A DNA stretch of 64,000 nucleotides from Oegoconia quadripuncta (lineage: Eukaryota > Arthropoda > Insecta > Lepidoptera > Autostichidae), in NCBI GenBank assembly GCA_949316235.1, contig OX438748.1:30746836-30810835 (forward strand), in the 5' to 3' direction. The position numbers and the translations under genes are program-made. Below the pieces are notes generated by a model. It was given only the letters and a program-made list of their open reading frames with translations. It was not told where the DNA came from and searched no databases. This document shows positions 42,833 through 53,292 of this stretch, piece by piece. Position 1 is the stretch's first letter. Every line of letters begins with the position of its first letter.

Positions 42833-43085
42833 TTGAAATGCATGGTGTCGTTAAATTCGTGTTGGTCCCCAGAACGTCATGGGATACTATAGACTCAGTA
42901 TAAATAACATTATGGTTATACTGTGCTATGGAAATGCTGTTAGCCCAAATTCGATTATCTTGCCTATTTTGAAATGCATGGTGTCGTTAAATTCGTGTTG
43001 GTCCCGAGAACGTCATAGGATACTATGGACTCAGTATAACAATTATGGTTATACTGTGCTATGGATATGCTGTCGATTTTTTTGG
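42831..43085 (+). repeat. Tandem duplication with 136 bp period
   Basis: 'TTTTGAAATGCATGGTGTCG' starts at 42831 and again at 42967. Both units carry 'TTAAATTCGTGTTGGTCCC' and 'GGTTATACTGTGCTATGGA'. The second unit is cut short. 'GCCCAAATTCGATTATCTTG' between them also occurs at about 42327. Confidence 0.75.
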
Positions 43086-43984
43086 TTTTCAAACACTTAA
43101 ATTGTTATTTTCGTATTGCCATAAATACAGAGTGTACAAAGTAGCTCGTCCTGAAACGAACCCTAACTGACAATTAGCAAGAAATTAAAAAATTTAAGTG
43201 CCAACACCACTTGACTTGTCTGAAGTGGCTGGCGACGCTTTCCTGTACATTTTCTCGTACACTTTCATTACTGCTGGCAACACTTGCTTCAAATTGTATT
43301 ATTTGAAATATTATTTAATCTCACAAAATTTTCTCTATTATCACAGTACTTACATAATTCCAAAAATATTAGTAAAAAAACATTCGTCAAAACAATAAAT
43401 TGACTCAAATCGAAGGGCAGCCAAACCATCGTCGTCAGGAGCATGCAAATTATAAAACCGTTCTAAAATAGCGCGATCAGGCCCCTGGTGTAGCTCAAAC
43501 GATTTAGATTTTATTAAACACCTTTAAACGCATTTAAGGCAAAAATCGATTACTAATTTAACGTAGTACCTACGTTTCACTGCACAACAATTATATATAT
43601 TATCCGTTAGAAATTCAAACACATTCTTAAGCTTTTAAGATTGAGCTGAAACTGCTTAAGCACTTGATTCTTACTGTATATAATAAGTCCTTTTCTTAAA
43701 TTATGGCGATGCATGGTCATGTCCCCAATCCAAACGAGATTACTTTCTATGTATACACATTCACTCGTACTCGTTCATTTCACATATAACATGCTTCATC
43801 TTTAAGCCGTGTGAGTTCGGTGAATACCTTGCAACTCGCAAAGAGATTTCCTGAGTTACCCTATGGTCATGAATAAAACATCGTGCTACGCTTAGTGAGA
43901 GGGGCACGAGAAATGTGTCCACTGAGTAATTTTCCTTTAATTTTCTATAAATTTGTATGGTTTCCGCACGTAAAAGAATAGAAC
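43086..43984. other. Unassigned stretch
   Basis: No gene or recurrent repeat recognised. A minus-strand 105-codon ORF (43761..44078) runs into repeat G and has no motif. Confidence 0.35.
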
Positions 43985-44220
43985 CAACGGTCTCTTCCCG
44001 TAGGCGTCGCAAGGCAACTAAGGGACTTTCCACCAAAAAACATCTAGAGATTTGTACGGTTAACGGCGATGGGCTCACCCCCTGTCACGAGTACATTTCT
44101 GTATTTGAGTAGATGTTGTTTCAAACATTAAACTTTTATGTTTGAACAACCCAAACGCTAATGTTTGGGATATCTCTGCCACCCTATTTGGAATAAACGG
44201 TATGACGATATGTATGTATA
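43985..44220 (-). repeat. Repeat G copy
   Basis: In reverse: 'CCCTATTTGGAATAAACGG' side first, then 'ATATCCCAAACATTAGCGTT', 'ATGTTGTTTCAAACATTAA' region and 'AACGGCGATGGGCTCACCCC' mirrored, ending 'CGTAGGCGTCGCAAGGCAAC'. Confidence 0.7.
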
Positions 44221-44744
44221 CAGGTTACAAAATCTTACATACATACATAATAGAGGTTGCAATACAAGAAGTTAGGTTAGGTTACAAAATCAGAAAGTTG
44301 TTCACGATTTTTTTTTAATGATAGGGTTTATCACGGAATAAATTTTGTTTAGGTCTGATGATGATGATGAATGGAACCTTACTAAAGTCGGTTGTTTTGC
44401 CAATTTTTAGCGGTTCGATATAACTAATTTCGCTCTTTTTTTTAAGTTTACAATATAGGTACTCGTACTAATTCCAAAAAGGTCTCCACTCAGCACGTGT
44501 CGGGTTGGAGCAACCACGACGCTGGTATTCTGTGGAGCCGAAAGGCAAGTGGTACCACTGTACTACTTATATTAACACAACTCTCCATATCAACTACCCA
44601 TAAAACATCTATTATTTACTTAATATAATTTTAAGCGAGATGCGACTCTACATTTACTTACATTACATTTCTCTACGCCGCCAATTTTGCTTAATGAAAA
44701 TCATTATTGTGATAAACTCCTTCCTGAAACTTATGAAATTTGTA

Positions 44745-45130
44745 ATCTTTTAACCGACTTCAAAAAAATTTTATCAATTCGGTTGTATCTTTTAACTATT
44801 TTTTTTAATATTTGTTACCTGAGAACTCGGTCATTTATAAAGAGATTCGGAAAATTCTTTTTTCATTTAATAGGACATAGTTCCAGGGTGGTCCCATGTT
44901 CATCATAACCCTGTTCTGATGACGGAATCTATGACGAATTGAGGGAACTCTTCACATATTGTAGGCACACATATAGCGATTTTGGTATTTACACCAATGT
45001 TTCAAGAACTTGCATTCAGAAAACATAATTTAATCAAGGCCTGATAATGCTCTCCGGAGATAGAGAGGGGAACCTTACTGAAGTAATTTAAAATTTTGCC
45101 AATTTTTGGCGGTTAATTATATGGAAACAT
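44745..45130 (+). repeat. Common lepidopteran repeat ('CCGACTTCAAAAAA' type)
   Basis: 'TAACCGACTTCAAAAAAATT', 'CAATTCGGTTGTATCTTTTA', 'ACCTGAGAACTCGGTCATTT', 'GGAAAATTCTTTTTTCATTT' and 'AATTGAGGGAACTCTTCAC' are a very widespread lepidopteran repeat, recognised from memory. A related piece with a GATGATGATG run lies at 44320..44440. Its class is not clear to me. Confidence 0.6.
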
Positions 45131-45399
45131 TTTAAATATTTCAGATCTCGTCCATCACTAACTACGCTATATTCGTGTCAAGCTAGAGCCTCATTTAACA
45201 TACAACGTCACACAGAAAAGTGTTTATTAATCTACACAAATACTTGCACCAAAATATTTCTTCAACTATTACAAACTAGGACACCATGTACGATTGACAT
45301 TTTTGTATTTAAAACCCAAAATACCCGACAACATTTTTAAATTTTAAATAAATTTATTTTCTCCACACTACTCATAATCCACTATAACGATCGAGACTG

Positions 45400-45632
45400 G
45401 TGCTTATACCGGGAGGGTTAGCTGGTTATGTTAATATGTAATACAAAATGTAATATTATTGTAAAGATGGAAACCAATTGAAAGGATGTGTTATTGTGGA
45501 GTTTCTTGTCGCTTCTTCTCCCTAACCATAACACCATGTGAAGCGATGTAGTTAAAAAAAAAAATAACATGTTGACTTTCAATAAGTGATATTTTTGTGT
45601 CCTCATTGAATAAAATATTTTTGAGTTTGATT
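45400..45632 (+). mobile_element. LINE-J-like 3' UTR
   Basis: 'GGAGTTTCTTGTCGCTTCTT' + 'CTCCC' is the conserved LINE-J UTR block, and the region ends 'GAATAAAATATTTTTGAGTT' + 'TGATTT'. No coding part remains. Confidence 0.6.
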
Positions 45633-46381
45633 TTAGGGTCCTGCCCCACAGGACACCAGACCCCCCGAAAATATACGAAGAGTGTTCTATAAATCCAGTA
45701 AGTAAAATAACTAAAATATTGCTAACAAAGAGGATAAAAAATTTAAAAAGTATAACAATACTTCATAATTAATAGCAAACGAGGACCTAGTTGTACATTA
45801 GCCAGAGGTCCTGTACAAAAGTTATAATCATCCGTTTAGTCAATTCCGAGATGTAGCAATCGTGCCAACGTTACCGCAGCAGGATTTTAAATATCTTCGC
45901 AAACATAGCACATATTATTTCAACATACCCGTTAGCAAACAAAAGATCTGGCTGCGCTAACGTTACTCCAGCCGGAACTGTTTTTATCAAATAATTAAAA
46001 AACTATCATCTTATATCAAATTTTAAAATCTGCTTACCAATTACAGAAGCTGTATATATAATTATCTATTGCACTTGGATAACGATTTTCGACATTTTCT
46101 GGCTGGGGTTACGCACACCATAAAATGTATCATAAGACACTCTGGGGACACGACGAATCTAACGACACCTTGCATTGTCAGTCAATCTACCTAATGTTCA
46201 GTGTACTGCATTAACAATGTTGTGATAACAAACAATTACTTTCTAGTCCAGTAAAATACGTATTTTTTCTTGTGTAACTTTCTATAATCTTAAACTTCCT
46301 AATTTTATCTAGATGAATAGAGTGCCCATCAGTAATAGAATAACAATGTTTACTAACCATTCTGTAGCTTGCATTAGACAT
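45633..46381. other. Unassigned stretch
   Basis: 'ATAAAATGTATCATAAGACA' and 'CGAATCTAACGACACCTTGC' near 46125 recur loosely at 59088..59140, so a dispersed repeat is likely. No coding signal. Confidence 0.35.
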
Positions 46382-46695
46382 AGTTTTTTTTTATTCACAA
46401 CGAGTTGGTACTTGACATCAATCACACCGGACGTTAAGTGAAGATGAAGGCGAAGGTGGAAGCGTACTGACCCGGAAACCCCAACACATTTGGGGGACTG
46501 GCTATCTGATCTCTGACAACCGGAACACAACAATGCTGATGAGGATAAGATGATGGTAGCTAGCCAAGCGGACATTTAAAATGCCCTACCACCAACCAAA
46601 CCGAGTATTTAAACGTACCCCGCTGGAGTTCGAACCCGCGACCTCCGAATCGTAAATTCAATGTTGTTTACATTGAGCCACGGAGGCGGTTAAAA
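46382..46695 (-). mobile_element. SINE-B, near full length
   Basis: In reverse: head 'CCGCCTCCGTGGCTCAATGT', B-box 'GGTTCGAACTCCAGCGGGG', body and A/T tail at 46386..46395. An internal deletion near 46535 removes about 30 bp relative to the 1362 copy. Confidence 0.85.
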
Positions 46696-46737
46696 ACTTA
46701 AAATTTAGGCGGTTAGTATAGGTATATAAAACCTACT

Positions 46738-47075
46738 ACATTAAATTAAAGTTACTACTGTGAATTTCAGTGTGTTGTAGGAGATGCTACGATCTCAGGA
46801 GTTTCAAATATATTCTCCGACGCAATGAAATTCAATATTACACATTAATATGTTGTAACAATGTTTTATTATTAAATACCTAAAGTATATATCAAGCAAG
46901 CTACCGATTTGTTAGAAATTTTTTTTATTCTATCACTCTATCCATGTACAATAAAATCACGACCTTTAAGATTATAGAAAGTGTATCTTTACTGGACTAT
47001 TCTTCTTAATTTTCACTTAACATCAAGTGTGATTGAGGCCAAGTGCTAACCAAATACATAAAAAAATGTTAAATT
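46738..47075 (+). repeat. Relative of the 15853 MITE plus a SINE-B 3' piece
   Basis: 'AAAGTTACTACTGTGAATTT' at 46745 and 'CCGACGCAATGAAATTCA' at 46818 are the same inverted ends as 15853..16104 but much closer together. 47005..47070 ('TCACTTAACATCAAGTGTGA') is a SINE-B (+) tail fragment. Confidence 0.5.
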
Positions 47076-47723
47076 CCAAAACTTTCCCTCAATTTTCCAA
47101 AGTCATACCAATGAAGTTGTTATGTATGAGAACCAAACTCCTGCTCTATAAGTTCCAAGCCCGGAGAAGTAGTTAAAGCAATCACGTACAGAAACAGGTA
47201 GGTAAATTACAATTCCTCTGACATGTTATATTAACCCATCGTACCCAAATCAAAAGGGTTTATTCGATTTCAGATTGTCACTCCCATCGGGATCTGACCT
47301 AACGACATTTCACAATAACCTTTTTATTTAAAATCCGTGTAGAATTGTGATACAGCGATGTAGGACTACAATAAATATCATCACCAATAAACATGTAGCT
47401 TAATATTATGTAGGGATCACTTGCTTTGCTCTCACTTCCAAAAATGTTCATGTGAATACCCTTGGAAGCCGCGGTTTGGGATGGTATTGTATTTAATAAT
47501 ATTTAGGTTGCAGACACAAGCGTTTTGGGAAGTAGTCATTTGGGAAAATTAAGTAGTTATTATGGGAATGTGGCCTTTTTGGAAGTGGTTGGATTGGATG
47601 ACAATACATTTATATTATAGACATGAACTGATGCTGCAATCACGTTCGTCTCCGCACGAAGGATCTCCTTACCTGTTAATAGCATGGATACGAAATTTTG
47701 CATATACGGTTACAATGACCTTA
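47076..47723. other. Unassigned stretch
   Basis: Nothing recognised on either strand. Confidence 0.4.
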
Positions 47724-47731
47724 TAGATAGA

Positions 47732-47762
<31 letters not shown>

Positions 47763-47855
47763 AGATAAGATAAGATAAGATAAGATAAGATAAGATAAGA
47801 TAAGATAAGATAAGATAAGGTAAGATAAGGTAAGATAAGATAGATAGATAGATAA
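47724..47855. repeat. GATAA pentanucleotide array
   Basis: About twenty uninterrupted TAAGA/GATAA units, flanked by GATA units at both ends and with a few GGTAA variants near the right end. It abuts the 3' end of a minus-strand LINE-H, whose other copies end in only three or four GATA units. Confidence 0.9.
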
Positions 47856-48000
47856 AGCCTTTATTTGTTTCCGCAGTCACACACATACATTTAGCTTATA
47901 CATATTGATACACAGATAAGGTAAGAAATCAACAACATTAACATAATATTGTAACACTAACGCATGTGCTGCAGCAGTACAAATGGGTCATAGATCAGTG
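47856..48000 (-). mobile_element. LINE-H 3' end
   Basis: In reverse it ends 'GGAAACAAATAAAGGCTTTA' + 'TCTATC'. AATAAA plus a TATC tail is shared with 48014 and 61185. Confidence 0.65.
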
Positions 48001-48013
48001 TATTAGATTGATA

Positions 48014-48262
48014 TCTAGATAGATAAGCATTTATTTGCATCCATGTACACACACATAACAAATTTTACATATGAAAAATACAACTAAATCAATGAAACAC
48101 AAGTACGGAAACAACAAATATTATGTGTGTGCCGCGTATACAAAAAGGCTACAGCTCAGTGGATGGTTTTGCCCGAGGCGGGCAAAACACTGGTATTCTG
48201 CTGAGGTTTCAGCAGAATACTAGGGTTGGTCGTGGGACAAATGGAATTTTGAAATATTGCAG
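48014..48262 (-). mobile_element. LINE-H 3' end with twin hairpins
   Basis: In reverse it ends 'GGATGCAAATAAATGCTTAT' + 'CTATC'. The part at 48150..48235 forms two perfect hairpins (see separate entry). 61375..61460 is the homologous region in a third copy. Confidence 0.65.
48166..48220. promoter_or_regulatory. Two adjacent perfect hairpins in the LINE-H 3' region
   Basis: Stem 1: 'GTTTTGCCCG' 48166..48175, loop AGG, 'CGGGCAAAAC' 48179..48188. Stem 2: 'GTATTCTGCTGA' 48193..48204, loop GGTT, 'TCAGCAGAATAC' 48209..48220. They could be RNA structures recognised by the element's reverse transcriptase; that role is inferred. Confidence 0.6.
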
Positions 48263-48564
48263 CCAGGATTGTTTTTTTTTTTAAGCACAACGAGTTAGCA
48301 TTTGAACTCAATCACAAAAGTCTCCCCAAAAGAGATCTCCTCAATGAGTAGTAGCACGGATACGAATCTTTGTATACAGGTGTAGTTTTTGTAGTTAAGT
48401 ATGTTTTAAATGGAAGCGTTGTTTCAATTTTTTTTTACTTTAAATTTATTTGTTATAAACGGTTAGAAGTTACTGCGTTCAATTATGCGATCGGTATGAT
48501 TTCTACAGTGTTTAAATCAGCTCTGTTTGTAGTTAACTTTCATCGTATTGCTGGCACCGGTTTA

Positions 48565-48890
48565 ACCGTCTCCGTGACTCAATGTAAACAACATTGGGCT
48601 TACGATTTGGAGGTCGCGGGTTCGATCTCCAGCGGGGCACATGTTTAAGTACTCGGTTTGGTTGGTGGTAGGGCATTTTGAATGTCCGCCTGGCTAGCTA
48701 CCACCATCTTATCTAAATCTGCCGCCCAGCAGCCATGTTAATTACATTGTTGTGTTCCCGTTGTCAGAGATAAGATAGCCAGTCCTTCAAATGCGTTGAG
48801 GTTTCCGGGTCAGTACGCTTCCACCTTCGACCTCATCTTCACTTAACATCAGTGTGATTGAGGTCAAGTACCAATCCATTGTGCATAAAA
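48565..48890 (+). mobile_element. SINE-B, full length
   Basis: Head 'CCGTCTCCGTGACTCAATGT', 'GGAGGTCGCGGGTTCGATCT' (B-box), body and A-run at 48883..48890. A 50 bp SINE-B tail fragment in reverse also lies just upstream at 48272..48322. Confidence 0.9.
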
Positions 48891-49171
48891 AAAACCGGTT
48901 ATCTCCTTTCTAGGTTCTAAATACCAACATACTACAGGTTTACTAGAGAGAATCAGCTAAATCTAAACTATGTTATCAGGAATCAATACCTAGTTAGTTT
49001 CCCTTGCGAATTCGCGAACCGAACGAACATTGAAGGCTGGTTATATGGTAACAACTTAGTTCATACAACTTTATCTATCTCTACCTACTTGATATTCCTG
49101 TTTTCCATCGGTACTGAATCTGCATAATATTCGGCTTTAGGTCGAGATCACTTAAAACAAAGGGATCTTAT
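48891..49171. other. Unassigned stretch
   Basis: No gene or repeat recognised. Confidence 0.4.
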
Positions 49172-49577
49172 TGGGACCTATGAAATTGGAGTTTTTTTCT
49201 TAGATAATCATGTACCAATTCCTGCGATTTTCAAAACTATATCCAAATTTATTTATTTGGAAAATGGAATATTATTTCAAGGTTTCACATTAAATATTTT
49301 TCAATTTCTGGGCTAAATCACATTAAAAAAAAAATTGAACATAGCTCTTTTCATGTGCTTCCCATAATCATTTCTTAGATTCGCTGAAACTTTTATAAAG
49401 CGGTTACTTTTAAAAATTAACGCTGCCTATACTTAACTTAATGTTATCCGATACTACACACAAAGTTTAGCTAAATTTGGATTTGCCGTTCCCAAAAAAA
49501 AACAAAAATGTTTGTATGGAGAAAATAGTCTTAATGAAATTCTTCATACAAAACGCCAATTTCATAGGTAAGGACCT
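49172..49577 (-). mobile_element. MITE-P, second copy (inverted)
   Basis: 'GGGACCTATGAAATTGGAG' at the left and 'GCCAATTTCATAGGTAAGGA' at the right are the TIRs. The interior is the reverse complement of 17281..17692 ('GAAACTTTTATAAAGCGGTT', 'TTTAGCTAAATTTGGATTTG'). Confidence 0.75.
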
Positions 49578-49724
49578 AATATTCTTGATTTAAAGCTTAA
49601 TGTGCTTATATACCGTAAGTTTTAATATTTTCGATCTTCTAACAAGCTTTTCTCCAGTAAGACATCAATACTATATAGCATGGTACCTGCTATATACTTT
49701 AAACTTTAAGAATGTATTACAATA

Positions 49725-49800
49725 CTAGCTGTTACCCGCGACTTCGTCGGCCTAGACTTCATACTACCAAATGTGTCACTCTATGACTCAAAAGTATTGT
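49725..49800 (+). repeat. Fragment of the 'TAGCTGTTACCCGCGACTTCG' type repeat
   Basis: 'CTAGCTGTTACCCGCGACTT' is the landmark end of the repeat also seen (other orientation) at 38380..38410. Confidence 0.55.
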
Positions 49801-49813
49801 TTTTTTCATGTCA

Positions 49814-50055
49814 ACCGCCTCCGTGGGTCGATGTAAACAACATTGGGTTTACGTTTCGGAGGTCGCGGGTTCGATCCCCAGCGGGGTACATGTTTAAGTA
49901 CTCGTTTTGGTTGGTGGTAGGGCATTTTAAATGTCCGCCTGGCTAGCTACCACCATCTTATCTAAATCTGCCACCAAGCAGCAATGTTAATAGCATTGAT
50001 GTGTTCCGGTTGTCAGAAATAAGATAGTCAGTCCCCCAAATGTGTTGAGGTTTCT
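49814..50055 (+). mobile_element. SINE-B, 3' truncated
   Basis: Complete head ('CCGCCTCCGTGGGTCGATGT', B-box 'GGGTTCGATCCCCAGCGGGG') and body to 'CCCCCAAATGTGTTGAGGTT', then it stops short about 25 bp before the LINE-J tail at 50084. Confidence 0.85.
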
Positions 50056-50083
50056 AGTTAACGGCAAACCGTTGCAACCAAAA

Positions 50084-52140
50084 TCAAAATCAAAATCAAA
50101 AATGTTTTTATTTCGTAAGTTATAAGAATAACATTTGAAATCGTCATGACATACAGTTTTCGCTCATTCACTAGGCAGTCTCCCCAGAGAAGAACGAGCA
50201 AGAAACTCCAGGGTTGCTCTTTTTAAATAAGTCAATACAAATACAATTTGAGATACCTAATTGTAAAATTTATGATTCGACAAAGAAAATAAGAATAAAA
50301 TATACTGGATAATGGCGAGCGGTTCATGTCCACGCATTCTTATCATCCAGATAGTCAGAAATTTTATAATAGCCTTTGGCACATAGTTTTCGTTTAATGG
50401 TTGTTTTAAATTTATTTAAAGGCAAATTTTGAATGTCTACCGGAACCTTATTGTAAAAGCGTATACATTGTCCCTTGAATGACTTAGTGACTTTGTGTAA
50501 GCGACTGCTATGGACAGCAAGTTTATTTTTATATCTTGTATTAACATTGTGTATTTCACAATTTTTCCTAAACAAATACAGATTCTTTCTTACGTACATT
50601 AAGTTTTCGTAAATATATTGCGATGCCAAAGTTAATATATTGATTTCTTGAAATTTATTCCTCAGAGATACTCGGGAGCCTAACTTGTAGATCGCACGAA
50701 CCGCTCGCTTCTGCAGAACAAAAATACAATTTATGTCCGCGGCATTTCCCCATAACAGAATGCCATAAGCCATTATGCTATGGAAATAGCTGAAGTATAC
50801 CAGCCTCGCGGTGTCCACGTCGGTTAAATAGCGGATTTTTTTAATAGCGAACACTGCAGAACTGAGACGTTTCGACAACCTTTCGATATGTGGACCCCAT
50901 TGTAGTCCTTTATCTAACATAATGCCTAGAAATAGCGTAGTGTCCACAAGCTCCAACTCCTCGTTTTTTATTAAAATAGTACTAGCTACCTGTTTGACAT
51001 TAGGTAGTGAAAATTTTATGCATTTGGTTTTTTTTTCATTAAGAAGTAGGTTATTTGACGTAAACCATTCAACCACCTTAGAGATAGCACTATTCACGTC
51101 GTCAAGAGTTTTCTGTCGTCTCCTAACTTTGAAGAGCAAGGAGGTGTCATCAGCAAATATTGTTATCTCATGGTTTCCGTTTATACAATTGGGTAGATCA
51201 TTAATATATACAAGAAATAAGAATGGCCCGAGAATTGAGCCCTGTGGAACACCTATGCAAACTGGAGACCCTGACGACCTCTTACCATTGACATCAACCC
51301 TTTGAACTCGATTACACAAGTACGATTCCAAAAGGTTGAGGGCACGGCCTATAATGCCATAGTAGCGTAATTTCCTGACCAGACTATAATGATGAACGCA
51401 GTCAAAGGCCTTGGATAGATCACAGAAAATACCTATCGCATCCTGCGAATCTTCCCATGCTTCAAATATATATTCAATAAGCGCAACACCGGCATCGGTT
51501 GTTGAGCGACCCCGTGTGAATCCAAATTGTTTTGAAGTCATTAAATTATTAGTATTGAAGTAAGACAACAATTGATTTAAAATTAGTTTTTCGAAAACTT
51601 TACTAAAAGTTGGTAGAATTGAAATGGGTCTAAAATTAGTGGGGTCTGATGTACTACCAGCTTTGAATAATGGAATTACTTTACTTTGTTTCATCAAGTC
51701 AGGAAATACACCACTGTCTACACATTTATTAAAGATGCAAGCTAAGTGTGGTGCAATGCAATCAATGATGGAATTAACTATTTTAACAGAAAGACCATAG
51801 AGATCAGTGGTTTTTTTCATTTCCAGTGATTTATACGCTTTCATGATGTCATTTGGACTAACATGTCTAAATATTTTCAGTTGCACATTCGGGACATCGC
51901 TATTCATTCTGAGTAAAGATTCGGCTACGGTGGGAGATGACTTAAGTGACTTCGTGGTTGTTATTGGAATATCTGTGAAAAACTTTTCAAATGCTTCTGC
52001 AACCTCCAAGTCTGTATTAAGGATGCAATCGTTAATTTTTAGTTCCATATTTGAATCGCGGGCCTTAACTTTTCCAGTTTCGCTGTTTATAACTGTCCAT
52101 GTGGTTTTCACAATGTTTGTACTATTTTTAATTTTGCAAC
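50084..52140 (-). mobile_element. LINE-J, 5'-truncated element with long open ORF2
   Basis: From 52140 down to a tail of CAAAAT repeats at 50084..50105 (ATTTTG on the element strand). The 3' UTR has the family block 'GGAGTTTCTTGCTCGTTCTT' near 50190..50215. It contains the 595-codon frame described separately. The endonuclease half is missing, so it is a dead-on-arrival insertion despite the open frame. A SINE-B ends just upstream of the tail. Confidence 0.85.
50324..52111 (-). CDS. LINE-J ORF2 fragment: reverse transcriptase of a CR1/Jockey-type retrotransposon
   Basis: A 595-codon open frame, but its nominal first codon is GTG and the frame stays open upstream to about 52130 ('CKIKNSTNIVKTTW'), so there is no real start: the element is 5' truncated. 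RT blocks in order: 'NFRPISILPTFSKVFEK' (about residue 159), 'KQFGFTRGRSTTDA' (194), 'IFCDLSKAFDCVHH' (228, first catalytic Asp), 'GVPQGSILGPFLF' (287), 'IFADDTSLLF' (318, catalytic FADD), 'NLLLNEKKTK' (about 348). The end is the thumb and C-terminal region to 'ISDYLDDKNAWT'. The enzyme would copy element RNA at nicked target DNA. No premature stop over 1.8 kb indicates a much younger insertion than the 31.5 to 33.6 kb copy. The N-terminal AP endonuclease that the family needs is absent. Clade placement (CR1 versus Jockey) is not certain from sight. Confidence 0.85.
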   Translation of the reverse strand: MKTTWTVINSETGKVKARDSNMELKINDCILNTDLEVAEAFEKFFTDIPITTTKSLKSSPTVAESLLRMNSDVPNVQLKIFRHVSPNDIMKAYKSLEMKKTTDLYGLSVKIVNSIIDCIAPHLACIFNKCVDSGVFPDLMKQSKVIPLFKAGSTSDPTNFRPISILPTFSKVFEKLILNQLLSYFNTNNLMTSKQFGFTRGRSTTDAGVALIEYIFEAWEDSQDAIGIFCDLSKAFDCVHHYSLVRKLRYYGIIGRALNLLESYLCNRVQRVDVNGKRSSGSPVCIGVPQGSILGPFLFLVYINDLPNCINGNHEITIFADDTSLLFKVRRRQKTLDDVNSAISKVVEWFTSNNLLLNEKKTKCIKFSLPNVKQVASTILIKNEELELVDTTLFLGIMLDKGLQWGPHIERLSKRLSSAVFAIKKIRYLTDVDTARLVYFSYFHSIMAYGILLWGNAADINCIFVLQKRAVRAIYKLGSRVSLRNKFQEINILTLASQYIYENLMYVRKNLYLFRKNCEIHNVNTRYKNKLAVHSSRLHKVTKSFKGQCIRFYNKVPVDIQNLPLNKFKTTIKRKLCAKGYYKISDYLDDKNAWT

Positions 52141-52484
52141 GGCAATCAACACCAGATACAGTGCATAAAAAAATCCCACTAATAATAACTATCCTAAGGG
52201 AACCAGTAATTTTTTCAGAGATAAAAAGTTAATTCAGGTCCTATAATCTGTCTATCAGCCAAATCTGTCTAAAGAGGTAACAAACTACACACATAACACA
52301 CAAAATACATGAGTCGTGAATGTCAATATAAATCTATTAAATATTACTTATGCCTGTAAATCAATAGTCAAACTACTACCACTTCGCAAAGGGAATCATT
52401 TATGATTTTAAGTTGATTATGAACACTTTTTTCTCAGTGCACGTATGTATGTCTATCCTATCGAACCCGTTTTCCTTCACATTT
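52141..52484. other. Unassigned stretch
   Basis: Nothing recognised. Confidence 0.35.
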
Positions 52485-52622
52485 GCAGAGTCTTGCTGGA
52501 AGAAATCTCTTTTTAGAGATAAGCTAGTGCCTTTTGTACATCCTGTATTTAGTATGTATTTGACTTTTATGTGTACTCGTGTGCAATAAATTATAAATAA
52601 ATAAATAAAATCAAATACAAGG
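52485..52622 (+). mobile_element. LINE-D 3' end, diverged
   Basis: 'CTTGCTGGAAGAAATCTCTT', 'TTAGAGATAAG', 'GTGTGCAATAAATTATAAAT' and a TAAA-repeat tail. Confidence 0.6.
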
Positions 52623-53292
52623 CAATCAATTCCCAATATTACTATGAAGATAAAGTTTTATCATACGTTTTCGAAAAGTAGTAAGAATACTTTAGCATGA
52701 ATATAGCAGGTATCGGGCAATATCGATCTCTGAGGGACTGCACAAGTATTCGGAATATGCTTTCAGCGTATTTTAAAGCACAGAAATAGAAATTTTATAT
52801 TTGACCGTAGTACCGAGAAAATTTGCATTGCTATGTATCAAAATTGGCAAGATGGAACACCTCGGTACCTGTCGCCCTATCTACCCGACCCTCTATCACG
52901 GTTATTTATTTTAGAAACTAGATTTCAACACAGTCAAAATTTGATATAGTCGTAGATAAAACTTCGTTTTTTAATTCAGTTCAATTTAATTGAAGTTTTT
53001 ATTTCATTTAAGTGTTTATTTCATTCTCACAATAAGCTTAGAGCAGTACCAACAGTGCAGATTATAATTAGAAGCAGAAATTTCGTAAACACTTATTTGT
53101 GAGAATCTGGTGTCAGAGAAAGGATAAACTGTGTTGCCTTTTTGTCTTTATTGTATACATAACATATATAACCGCCTCCGATTACACCGATCAATTTTTT
53201 TTTGCACATAATTCAAACTGGTTTCAGTTTAGTTGGTGTACATCCGAATCGACACCATTATGTCGGGAATGTAATTGATAGATAGACAGATT
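52623..53292. other. Unassigned stretch
   Basis: No coding or family signal. Confidence 0.4.

Noticed and set aside
50922..51305. + strand ORFs at 50922..51305 and 51807..52232
   Set aside because: Antisense shadows of the LINE-J reverse transcriptase frame.
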